Notes under the pieces: model-generated
What the model was told of the DNA's origin: nothing
The model's database searches: none
Seen by the model: the letters and a program-made list of their open reading frames with translations, nothing else
Shown: positions 36,588 to 43,770 of the stretch, in pieces
Layout of the letters: each line of letters begins with the position of its first letter
Numbering within the stretch: position 1 is the first letter of the stretch
Position numbers and translations under genes: made by a program
Assembly (NCBI GenBank): GCA_005884765.1
Contig: VAZV01000190.1
Location: 1 to 51,370, forward strand
DNA length: 51,370 nt
Origin: Alphaproteobacteria bacterium
GTDB taxonomy: Bacteria > Pseudomonadota > Alphaproteobacteria > Rhizobiales > Xanthobacteraceae
Direction of reading: 5' to 3'

Positions 36588-37811
36588 ATGTCGAGGTACC
36601 GCGTTGGGATTGCCGTTGTCGTTCTGACAACCCTGCTGTCGAGTGCGGCCCTGGCCCGAGTGCACCTTGGCATCGGTCCCCTTGGGGCGGTGAGATTCGC
36701 AGCAGCCCGCGTGTTGTCGCTAGGGGGAATACATCGCGCACGTGCCTTTACCCGTCGCGGTCACATCCGAACGGCTTCCCTTAAATCGCAAGATGTCCGC
36801 GACGTTGTGGATTCCGGGCTTGGCAACCCGGCGGCTCGCAGGCAAATCGTCGCGGCTGCAGCGCTGGCGGGCTGGCATGGCGGCCGCATCGCGAACGGGT
36901 GGTGGCGACACGGCGACGGCGGATATGGATGGGTCGGGCCGCTGTTTTGGCCGTTCGCCATTTACGATATCTACGACTACGCCATCTGGGCTGACGGTAT
37001 CGGCTTCTGGGACTACGGTTATCCTGACATCTATGCCGCGATCTTTGCGCCTTATGGCCATGATGATCTCGCCGCCTATACGGGGCCGAGCCGGTTCGGC
37101 CGAAGACATCGCAAACTGCCTCCGCTCCAGCAGCTCTGCGGCGATGACAGCCGCGAAAGTGCCGGCCTCCCCATCGATCAGATTGTGCAGGCGATACAGC
37201 CAAATGAGACGCAGCGCGCCACTTTGGACGATCTTGCCAGCGCATTGATCTCGGCCGCCCAGATGATCCGGGCGTCGTGTCCGACGCAGACGGCGTTCAC
37301 GGCACCGGACCGATTGGCCGTCATGCAGCAGCGCATCGAGGCGATGATCAAGGCAGAATTAGCCGTGCAGCAGCCGCTGGGCAAATTCTATGACGTGCTG
37401 AGTGACGAGCAGGAAGCACGGCTCAATGCACTCGCCGAAGATCGGCGTAAGATGTCCGCCGCAAGCGGCGCCCCGGAAGCGCGTGCCCAAGCTTGTGGCG
37501 CGGCGCAAACAACCGCGTTGCAATGGCCGGCGGACGAGATCGAGGCCAGGCTGCACCCGAACGACACCCAACGCGTCGCTCTCAAAGCGCTGCAGGTCGC
37601 CAATGCCAGGGCTGCCGACATCCTGAACGCTCAATGCCTGCCGCAAGACGCGACCACACCACCCGCTCGCCTGGACGCAGTGGACGGGCGGCTCGATGCC
37701 ATGCAGCAAGCGGTCAACCTGGTGAGCGCCGCACTCGAGGACTTCTATGCGACGCTGAGCGACGAACAGAAGGCGCAGTTCGAGGCGATCGGACAAAAAC
37801 GAACGGCGTAA
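36588..37811 (+). CDS. Exported protein with two tandem LTXXQ (Spy/CpxP-like) domains
   Basis: The product has 407 residues. A signal peptide is at the start (RVGIAVVVLTTLLSSAALA). Residues ~45-190 form an aromatic, glycine-rich segment (GWHGGRIANGWWRHGDGGYG). Two similar ~100-residue units follow: each begins with a Cys, has QPNETQRATL / HPNDTQRVAL, a second Cys and LSDEQEARLNAL / LSDEQKAQFEAI. These match the LTXXQ motif of Spy/CpxP-type periplasmic proteins. GGGAGGG lies five bases before ATG 36588. It probably acts in envelope stress or as a periplasmic chaperone; this is inferred from the motif alone. Confidence 0.82.
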   Translation: MSRYRVGIAVVVLTTLLSSAALARVHLGIGPLGAVRFAAARVLSLGGIHRARAFTRRGHIRTASLKSQDVRDVVDSGLGNPAARRQIVAAAALAGWHGGRIANGWWRHGDGGYGWVGPLFWPFAIYDIYDYAIWADGIGFWDYGYPDIYAAIFAPYGHDDLAAYTGPSRFGRRHRKLPPLQQLCGDDSRESAGLPIDQIVQAIQPNETQRATLDDLASALISAAQMIRASCPTQTAFTAPDRLAVMQQRIEAMIKAELAVQQPLGKFYDVLSDEQEARLNALAEDRRKMSAASGAPEARAQACGAAQTTALQWPADEIEARLHPNDTQRVALKALQVANARAADILNAQCLPQDATTPPARLDAVDGRLDAMQQAVNLVSAALEDFYATLSDEQKAQFEAIGQKRTA

Positions 37812-38002
37812 TTTCCCACTCCATTGCCAGCGCTGAGCCACAGCCGTTGGTGCGCTCTCTTAAGAGTTCCACAAGGCCTTCGGCCCAATACTTTCCATCG
37901 TCCGGCCATGCTTTGGTCAAAACAGCATTGAGTGTTTGACGGTTCGTCGGATCTAGCCGGGAGTCCGACCGCCTCCTTCGGGTGACAGGAAAGGGAGCGT
38001 CA

Positions 38003-38830
38003 ATGAATTCCACGCCGAACCCGCAAGCAATTGCACCCGCCGATGCCTTGATCGCGCGCGCGGATGAACGGCTAGCGCATGCTTATGAACAGATCGCACA
38101 CGCGGATGAACAGCTCGCGCGTGTAAATGAACAGCTTTTGAAATTAGATCAGGATGCCGCGCGCTCTCCTGTCGCTGTCCTGGGCCGCCTGCCATCGCGC
38201 GGCAGGCCGATGCTACGTGGCCTTATCGGCTTGCTGTTGGCGGCGTGCATCTTTGTCGCTGCTTTCGTTTCGCAGTCGTCCTATGGCGATGCCGCCAAGC
38301 CGATTATCGCCCGGTGGGCGCCGCAGCTCGTTCTTGCTTCATCGCTGTCGAGGCTTTCTGCGCAGCCGAGCCCGTCTGCCGTTGAGGTGGCGGCGGCGGA
38401 GCCGCTACCTCCGCAACCGACACCTTCGGTTCCGGGCACTCCGCAAGACGTCGCGCCGACGGCCGCTCCGGTGTCTCCCGAGCTGGCACGGTTGCTCCAG
38501 ACGATGGCGCGTGATCTAGCCAACGTGGAGCAGGGGATCGAACAGCTCAAGGCGAGCCAGGAGCAAATGGCCGTCGACAATGCAAAGGCCGTTGAGCAGT
38601 TCAAGGCGAGCCAGGAACAAATGACACGCCTTATCGCCAAGGCTTCCGAACAGAACAAGGCTTCTGAGCAGAACAAGGCTTCCGAGCAGAACCTGCGGCC
38701 CAAGCCATCAGCGCCTCCGCCGCCACGGGCGATTGCCCCGGCGGCCCGCAAGCCCGCGCCGAAGCTTCAGTCGCCGCAAGCCAGAGCGCAGCCGCCGGCC
38801 GCAATCCAGTTGCTGCCCGAAGAACAATAG
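38003..38830 (+). CDS. Membrane-anchored coiled-coil protein, unknown function
   Basis: The product has 275 residues. The N-terminal ~50 residues carry seven-residue repeats (ADERLAH, AYEQIAH, ADEQLAR, VNEQLLK), a clear coiled coil. A single membrane helix follows (LIGLLLAACIFVAAFVS, about 75-91). Then come a Pro/Ala-rich linker, a second helix with paired IEQLKASQEQM / VEQFKASQEQM segments, a triple SEQNKA repeat (38650-38695) and a Pro-rich basic tail. AAGGGAG precedes ATG 38003. No enzyme domain. Similar proteins seem common in Bradyrhizobium. It may tether envelope components; role unknown. Confidence 0.78.
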   Translation: MNSTPNPQAIAPADALIARADERLAHAYEQIAHADEQLARVNEQLLKLDQDAARSPVAVLGRLPSRGRPMLRGLIGLLLAACIFVAAFVSQSSYGDAAKPIIARWAPQLVLASSLSRLSAQPSPSAVEVAAAEPLPPQPTPSVPGTPQDVAPTAAPVSPELARLLQTMARDLANVEQGIEQLKASQEQMAVDNAKAVEQFKASQEQMTRLIAKASEQNKASEQNKASEQNLRPKPSAPPPPRAIAPAARKPAPKLQSPQARAQPPAAIQLLPEEQ

Positions 38831-39010
38831 TTGTGATCGGAACCCCAGACCGAGAGCCGTCGGCGACTTTCAAAACAACACCGCGAGCCGGAGCGTGTGA
38901 GGCGTTGGACATTCAAGGGTGAACACCCCGGTACCTAAACTACGCCCCCACTAGATTCTTGTGGCCTCGCGTCGCCTCATGAATTATCATTTCCGCTTGG
39001 GGACGTGGGG

Positions 39011-39205
39011 ATGCTGCACTACCGGGCTTATCTTCTGGATGAACACCGCCACGTCATAAGCGCGGCTAATCTTTTTTGTGCCGATGAGCAGGCGGCAAAA
39101 GAACGTGCTCAGCAATTGGTTGACGCCAACGACGTCGAGCTATGGCAACTTGATCGCCGGATAGCGGTCTTCAAATCTCATCCTCGGCCCCCCTCAGACC
39201 ATTGA
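39011..39205 (+). CDS. Small hypothetical protein
   Basis: The product has 64 residues: HYRAYLLDEHRHVISAANLF at the start, a helix with EQAAKERAQQLV, then DVELWQLDRRIAVF. This layout (beta hairpin, helix, strand ending in ELWQxDRR) is familiar from many small Bradyrhizobium proteins of unknown role. ATG 39011 is chosen over GTG 39005; a G-rich run precedes it. The remaining ~180 bp on each side hold no recognised gene. Confidence 0.7.
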   Translation: MLHYRAYLLDEHRHVISAANLFCADEQAAKERAQQLVDANDVELWQLDRRIAVFKSHPRPPSDH

Positions 39206-39382
39206 CGAGCGTCATGGAAGACCTGTGGGTGCGATGCCCCGCGTGTCGCACCGCCCTGGCTTTTCTGTGAGGTCGGGAACGGGGCGGCGGTTAACATCAC
39301 CCAGCGGGATTGCGATCCCGGTACAGCGCGCAATCGGCCTGCATCGCCATAGCGCTGTCACGGCCAACCGGCGGGCCGTTGC

Positions 39383-39679
39383 TCAGGCAAGCCTCCGGAA
39401 CAGATAGACCGGACCGTGGCTGCCTTGCTCGCGCTTGCGTTCGATCTTGCCGTCGCGCATCAGGCGATCGAGCCGCGCGCGGATCTTGCGATCATCGGGG
39501 GCGCCAATCAGTCGCGAGACCGCTGTGCAGGATAGCCACGCCCTCGAGGGCATCTTCACCAAAATCTCGGCTTCGGTCTTGCGTGCCCTCATGCGGTGTG
39601 GGTCGTTGCAGGCTCGCTCGGTCAATTTGCGCAATGTCGGCATATGGGAGCTCAGGGCTTTTCGGACTACCGCGCTCAT
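39383..39679 (-). CDS. Small winged-helix-like protein, hypothetical
   Basis: The product has 98 residues. The C-terminal half looks like a winged helix (CTAVSRLIGAPDDRKIRARL, DRLMRDGKIERKREQG, GPVYLFRR). AGGAGG lies five bases before ATG 39679, an excellent ribosome site, which is why this start is chosen over the upstream in-frame ATG at 39712. It may bind DNA; no partner gene is obvious. A coiled-coil gene on the same strand lies about 190 bp upstream. Confidence 0.68.
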   Translation of the reverse strand: MSAVVRKALSSHMPTLRKLTERACNDPHRMRARKTEAEILVKMPSRAWLSCTAVSRLIGAPDDRKIRARLDRLMRDGKIERKREQGSHGPVYLFRRLA

Positions 39680-39872
39680 GAAGCCTCCTGCGGGCGAACA
39701 GGTCGCTGACACGCGTGCTTCGCGGGCTCAGGCTGTAATGCCCAACGGCGCGCACTGACGCCTCGTCGCGGTTATGGGAACGCTGGCACCCAGTGGCGCA
39801 GGGTTTTCATCCCGATGAGCACGATCGAACCGATCGGCAACCAGGACGCACCATCTGAAGGCGACCCGGGTT

Positions 39873-40355
39873 TCACTTCTTCTTTGGCTTTGGCCTGTCT
39901 ATCGCGGCTGGAACGGCGATTTTTTCCTTCAGTTCGACGCAGGTCTTGCGAACCTCCGCCGTCACCAGCGAGCAGTTCTCGATCTGAACGAAGACGCGCT
40001 TGGCCTCCTCGCGGTAGCGCTCCGCGGTTTCCTTTAAGTCCTCGGTCACGGCGAGCGCATCGCGGGTCATCGCCTCGCATTGCCTGACGCGCTCGATCAG
40101 CTCCGCGCCCATCGCCTCGATCTCTTTCGCCGCAGCTTCGTATTCACGCACAACGGCTTCCGCCGACAGCTTGCCGATCTCGGTGGCGCCGTCGCGATGC
40201 TCGACATAGTCCGGCATCTGCAAAGCCGGCGCGCTCACCCTTGGCGGTACGTAATTGACAGGACGCGGCTCGTGGACCGGCGGCCTGTTTCGAACCTCCG
40301 CCTCGATTTCGCGCTCGATATCACTCAGGACTCGTCCTATTGTCGGCTGCACCAT
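39873..40355 (-). CDS. Hypothetical coiled-coil protein
   Basis: The product has 160 residues. The first ~55 residues are Pro-rich (RPPVHEPRPVNYVPPRVSAP). Residues ~60-150 are a continuous charged helix (VVREYEAAAKEIEAMGAELI, LKETAERYREEAKRVFVQ) ending in a KPKPKKK-like basic tail. Two Cys (about 92 and 128) sit on the helix. GAAGGAAG lies eight bases before ATG 40355. No family recognised. It is divergent from the aldo/keto reductase gene. Confidence 0.72.
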   Translation of the reverse strand: MVQPTIGRVLSDIEREIEAEVRNRPPVHEPRPVNYVPPRVSAPALQMPDYVEHRDGATEIGKLSAEAVVREYEAAAKEIEAMGAELIERVRQCEAMTRDALAVTEDLKETAERYREEAKRVFVQIENCSLVTAEVRKTCVELKEKIAVPAAIDRPKPKKK

Positions 40356-40543
40356 CACTCATACTTCCTTCGTCAAAATCTGGGGGAACTGCCCGGTGCT
40401 GAACCCTCAGTTGCTTTGCAGGACCGTGCAACAAGACTCGTTGGTTAAGCTTATTGGTTAAGCTTTAAATCCGCGCGCGGGTTAATTCTGGAACCGGCAC
40501 AAGAACCCGCCGCGTGGGGCCGCCGCGGTCGGAGGGAACAGCG

Positions 40544-41542
40544 ATGCAATTGCGGGTTTTTGGACGCACGGGAATGCAGCTCTCGGTGCTGGGCTTCGGC
40601 TGCGGCGCAGTGGGCGGATTTATGGTACGCGGCGACCCTGCCGACCAGGAGCGTACCATCGCGCGGGCGATCGCCGCCGGCGTGAACTACTTCGACACCG
40701 CCGTGCAGTATGGCAACGGCGAATCGGAAAAGAACCTTGGCCGCGTCTTGCAGAAGCTAAAGCCGGCCAATGTGGCCGTCGGCACCAAGGTCCGGTTGCC
40801 GGAGAGCGAGTTCGGCCGCATTGCCGACGCCGTAACGATGTCGCTCGAAGGCAGCCTGGCGCGACTACGTCTTGACCGGGTCGACATCTTTCACCTGCAC
40901 AATGCGATTACCGAGACAGGAGGCGGATCAGCGCTGAGCGTCCAACAGGTGCTCGGCGAGGTGGTACCGGCCTTCGAGCGCTTGCGCCGGCACGGGAAGG
41001 TTCGCTTCCTCGGGATCACGGCAGTAGGCGATACCGCAGCCCTGCATCAAGTGATCGACGCGCGCGCCTTCGACAGCGCGCAGATCGTCTATAACATGAT
41101 CAATCCGTCGGCCGCCGAGGAATTGCCGAAGAACTATCCGGCACAGGATTATGGACGAATGTTCGACCACACCACCGCAGCCGGCGTTGGAGCAGTGGGC
41201 ATCCGCGTGCTCGCCGGCGGCGCACTGTCGGGCTCAACCGAGCGTCATCCGATTGCCGGTCCGGCACCCGAGCCGATTGGTTCGGCTATGAGCTATGACG
41301 CCGATGTCGCTCGCGCACGCCGTCTCATCCCGCTGGTAGAGGAGGGGTTCGCCACCAGCCTGACCGAGGCCGCCACGCGGTTTGCGTTGTCTCACCCGGC
41401 GATGGGGACAATCCTGGTCGGTATGGCGACGCCGCAACAGTTCGAGGACGCGCTCGCCGCGGTTCAAAAAGGCCCGCTGCCGCGAGCCGCGCTCGACCGG
41501 TTGTCGGCACTGCGGCAGGCATTCTCCGGCGAACCGCGATGA
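40544..41542 (+). CDS. Aldo/keto reductase
   Basis: The product has 332 residues of TIM-barrel fold. Catalytic positions fit the family: Asp and Tyr in YFDTAVQYGNGESEKNLG, Lys in GTKVRL and His in DIFHLHNA. It uses NADPH to reduce aldehydes or ketones, or the reverse. GGAGGG lies seven bases before ATG 40544. The stop is followed by 154 bp and then a carboxymuconolactone-decarboxylase-like gene and a hydroxyacid dehydrogenase on the same strand. The three may form a small catabolic group, pathway unknown. Confidence 0.9.
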   Translation: MQLRVFGRTGMQLSVLGFGCGAVGGFMVRGDPADQERTIARAIAAGVNYFDTAVQYGNGESEKNLGRVLQKLKPANVAVGTKVRLPESEFGRIADAVTMSLEGSLARLRLDRVDIFHLHNAITETGGGSALSVQQVLGEVVPAFERLRRHGKVRFLGITAVGDTAALHQVIDARAFDSAQIVYNMINPSAAEELPKNYPAQDYGRMFDHTTAAGVGAVGIRVLAGGALSGSTERHPIAGPAPEPIGSAMSYDADVARARRLIPLVEEGFATSLTEAATRFALSHPAMGTILVGMATPQQFEDALAAVQKGPLPRAALDRLSALRQAFSGEPR

Positions 41543-41696
41543 TGGACCAGCGAGCCAAGCTGCGCGTGCCAGCTCGGCGATTTGCGCTGGTCGACACTTC
41601 CGTTCGGCCAGAGTAATTAGACTTTTGGTCTTCGCTTCAACGGCAACGAAACAGGCCGCGCCATGACGCGCGGCTAAAAAGACAAGGGAGAGACGC

Positions 41697-42032
41697 ATGG
41701 CCAAGGCACCGCCTTCCGCCAAACGCGACCGCATCAAGGCGTTTACGCCTGCACTGGTCGATTACACCAATGACGTTATTTACGGTGACTTGTGGGAGCG
41801 CAAGGCTCTCTCGAAGCGCGACCGCAGTCTCATCACGGTGGCGGCACTGGTCGCCACCTACCGGCCGGAGCAGCTCGTATCGCACCTGTCGCGCGCGATC
41901 ACCAATGGCGTCACGCAGGAAGAGATCACCGAAGTCATCACCCACATGGCGTTCTATGCAGGCTGGCCTGCCGCGATGTCCGCCGCGCAGGTCGCCTACA
42001 CGGTGCTGGTCGAAGGCAACAAGGGGGAATGA
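41697..42032 (+). CDS. Carboxymuconolactone decarboxylase family protein
   Basis: The product has 111 residues, all helical. Family marks are LSKRDRSLITVAALVAT and EEITEVITHMAFYAGWPAAM. The CxxC-type peroxidase motif of AhpD relatives is absent, so this is nearer to the gamma-carboxymuconolactone decarboxylase side; many such proteins have unknown activity. AAGGGAGAGACGC precedes ATG 41697. The next gene starts just after its stop, so they are coupled. Confidence 0.88.
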   Translation: MAKAPPSAKRDRIKAFTPALVDYTNDVIYGDLWERKALSKRDRSLITVAALVATYRPEQLVSHLSRAITNGVTQEEITEVITHMAFYAGWPAAMSAAQVAYTVLVEGNKGE

Positions 42033-42034
42033 CG

Positions 42035-42982
42035 ATGGCCAATGACATTGTCGTCGGCTTCATCGGACTGGGCACCATGGGTGGCAAGATGGCCACCAAC
42101 ATCCTAAAGGCCGGATACAGGGTCGTGGTGCACGACCTGCACCGACAATCGGCGGGCCATCATTTGCAAGGAGGCGCCGAATGGGCGGATACGCCGCGCG
42201 CGCTGGCCGAGAGGTCTGATGTGATCTTCACCTCGCTGCCCGAGCCTGCGGACGTCGAGCGCGTCTCGCTGGGCGCCGATGGCTTGATCGAAGGCGTAAA
42301 AAGGGGCACGGCCTACTTCGATCTGTCGACAAACTCTCAAAGCGTCGTGAAAAAAATTCACGAGGCCTTTGCCGCCAAGGGCGCGCACATGCTCGATGCG
42401 CCGGTGAGCGGAGGGCCGTCGGGCGCGGCGTCGGGCAAGATGGCGATCTGGGTTGGCGGCGATAAGGCCGCCTATGACCGGCACAAGGCCGTGCTGGACG
42501 CGATGGGTGATCGCCCGGCCTATGTCGGGCCGATCGGCACCGCCACGGTCGCCAAGCTCGTCCACAACATGTCAAGCTATGCGATCACCTGTGCGCTCGC
42601 CGAGACGTTCACCATGGGCGTGAAGGCCGGCATGGACCCGGTGGCACTTTGGGAAGCTGTGCGCCAGGGCGTCAGCGGCCGCCGCCTGACGTTCGACGGC
42701 CTGCTCGATCAGTTCCTGCCCGGCACATACGATCCGCCGAACTTCGCGCTCAAGCTCGCCACCAAAGACGTCGGGCTCGCGACCGCACTGGGACGTGAGC
42801 TCGGCGTGCCGATGCGCATGTGCAACTTGGCCCACGCCGAGATGCTTGAGGCGTGCAACCGCGGCTGGGAAGGACGCGACTCGCGCTCCGTGATGCTGCT
42901 GCAACAGGAGCGCGCAGGCGTCGAGATAGCGGCCGAGCCGGAGCGCGTGAAGCAAGCGGCGGAACGCGCAAAGTCCGGCTGA
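42035..42982 (+). CDS. Beta-hydroxyacid dehydrogenase (3-hydroxyisobutyrate dehydrogenase family)
   Basis: The product has 315 residues. GLGTMGGKMATNIL is the N-terminal Rossmann motif, DAPVSGGPSGAASGKM the substrate loop, and GTATVAKLVHNMSSYA holds the catalytic Lys. It is a paralogue of mmsB at 1832, with a longer C-terminal tail. ATG 42035 is chosen over ATG 42029 because AAGGGGGA is at good distance for the former and too close for the latter. The context (aldo/keto reductase, CMD protein) differs from the valine operon, so a different hydroxyacid is likely. The stop is followed by a hairpin that serves the opposite strand. Confidence 0.9.
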   Translation: MANDIVVGFIGLGTMGGKMATNILKAGYRVVVHDLHRQSAGHHLQGGAEWADTPRALAERSDVIFTSLPEPADVERVSLGADGLIEGVKRGTAYFDLSTNSQSVVKKIHEAFAAKGAHMLDAPVSGGPSGAASGKMAIWVGGDKAAYDRHKAVLDAMGDRPAYVGPIGTATVAKLVHNMSSYAITCALAETFTMGVKAGMDPVALWEAVRQGVSGRRLTFDGLLDQFLPGTYDPPNFALKLATKDVGLATALGRELGVPMRMCNLAHAEMLEACNRGWEGRDSRSVMLLQQERAGVEIAAEPERVKQAAERAKSG

Positions 42983-43027
42983 TGCAGGATGCTTCATTGG
43001 ATGGGTGCGAAGGCCTATTCACACCAT

Positions 43028-43072
43028 AAAAAACCGGACCGTCATGCAGCAAGCATCTGCATAAGGGTCCGG
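43028..43072 (-). terminator. Rho-independent terminator (minus strand)
   Basis: Read on the minus strand: CCGGACC, a 3x3 internal loop, ATGCAG, a short loop, CTGCAT, then GGTCCGG followed by TTTTTT. Stems are perfect and end in six U. It lies 108 bases after the stop of the lysine-rich peptide gene and fits its transcript end. Confidence 0.8.
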
Positions 43073-43180
43073 CTGACTATTGCGCGGATATTCTGGAAGC
43101 GAAAGCTGCCGCTTATCCGTGTTGCGAAGGCGTAACGGACCTCAGGCGCTATCTGGATGCCATGAGGTTTCGTCGAACAG

Positions 43181-43240
43181 CTACTTCTTTTTCTTCTTGG
43201 CTGTCTTCTTTGCCTTCTTCTTCTTCGCTTTCTTGGCCAT
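43181..43240 (-). CDS. 19-residue lysine-rich peptide (histone-H1-tail-like)
   Basis: The coding sequence is ATG 43240 to TAG 43181-43183: M-A then almost only Lys and Ala with one Thr (MAKKAKKKKAKKTAKKKKK), 13 of 19 residues Lys. GGAGGG lies about five bases before the ATG, and a terminator is 108 bases past the stop, so the unit looks deliberate. The same frame is open for 380 bp upstream, but nothing there looks like protein. Short polylysine proteins are known to me from Bradyrhizobium as hypothetical proteins. It could bind DNA, RNA or polyphosphate; function unknown. Confidence 0.7.
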   Translation of the reverse strand: MAKKAKKKKAKKTAKKKKK

Positions 43241-43272
43241 ATTGCCCTCCGTGATCCCCAAATGTTGGCTCA

Positions 43273-43297
43273 ATGCAAGTCGACCTTCGACTTGCAT
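43273..43297. promoter_or_regulatory. Perfect 11-bp inverted repeat upstream of the lysine-rich gene
   Basis: ATGCAAGTCGA (43273-43283) and TCGACTTGCAT (43287-43297) are separated by three bases. It ends 33 bases before the peptide start on the minus strand, so it may be an operator or a 5'-leader hairpin of that message. Confidence 0.6.
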
Positions 43298-43770
43298 GAA
43301 TTGAGAATACACCACAATTGCAAAATTGATACTCCGCGCTTCGAACAAGGTAAACGCGCCTCGCGCAGTCGCGACCACGGCGAAGTCGTTCAGCCTCGTG
43401 GCGCCGAAAATCTTGCTGATCGCGGCCGACGAGATGATCGAAGGACCGTCGTTTGTGCAGCCGTGGATAAGTTGAGACCCGGGACGAAGCTGGACGGCGT
43501 TTGCCTCTCGCATCGGTTGATTACCCGTTCGCCGTGATCGCTGCGATGGCGCGCGAAGCCGTTGCGATTGTTGGCATCCGCACTCACCGCATCTATAGTT
43601 TGCTCGATCAAAGCATTCACGCATAAGGATACTATGCGCGTTTCAATCATCACCGGGGGCGGGGGCTGTCGCTCATCCCGATTGACTTTCCGACGCATCC
43701 TCTAAATACTTGGTCAAACAAAAGAAAATGACAGTCGTTAAATCGACGATACAGTTTCGGGAGGAACGCC
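43298..43770. other. Intergenic, no gene recognised
   Basis: About 470 bp between the lysine-rich gene leader and the binding-protein gene. Frames are short or lack ribosome sites and codon character. Base composition is lower in G+C than the neighbourhood, especially 43690-43760, which probably holds the promoter of the binding-protein gene. No repeat family was recognised. Confidence 0.5.

Noticed and set aside
43241..43624. Upstream extension of the lysine-rich peptide to about 147 residues
   Set aside because: The ribosome site sits directly before ATG 43240, and the upstream part lacks protein-like composition.
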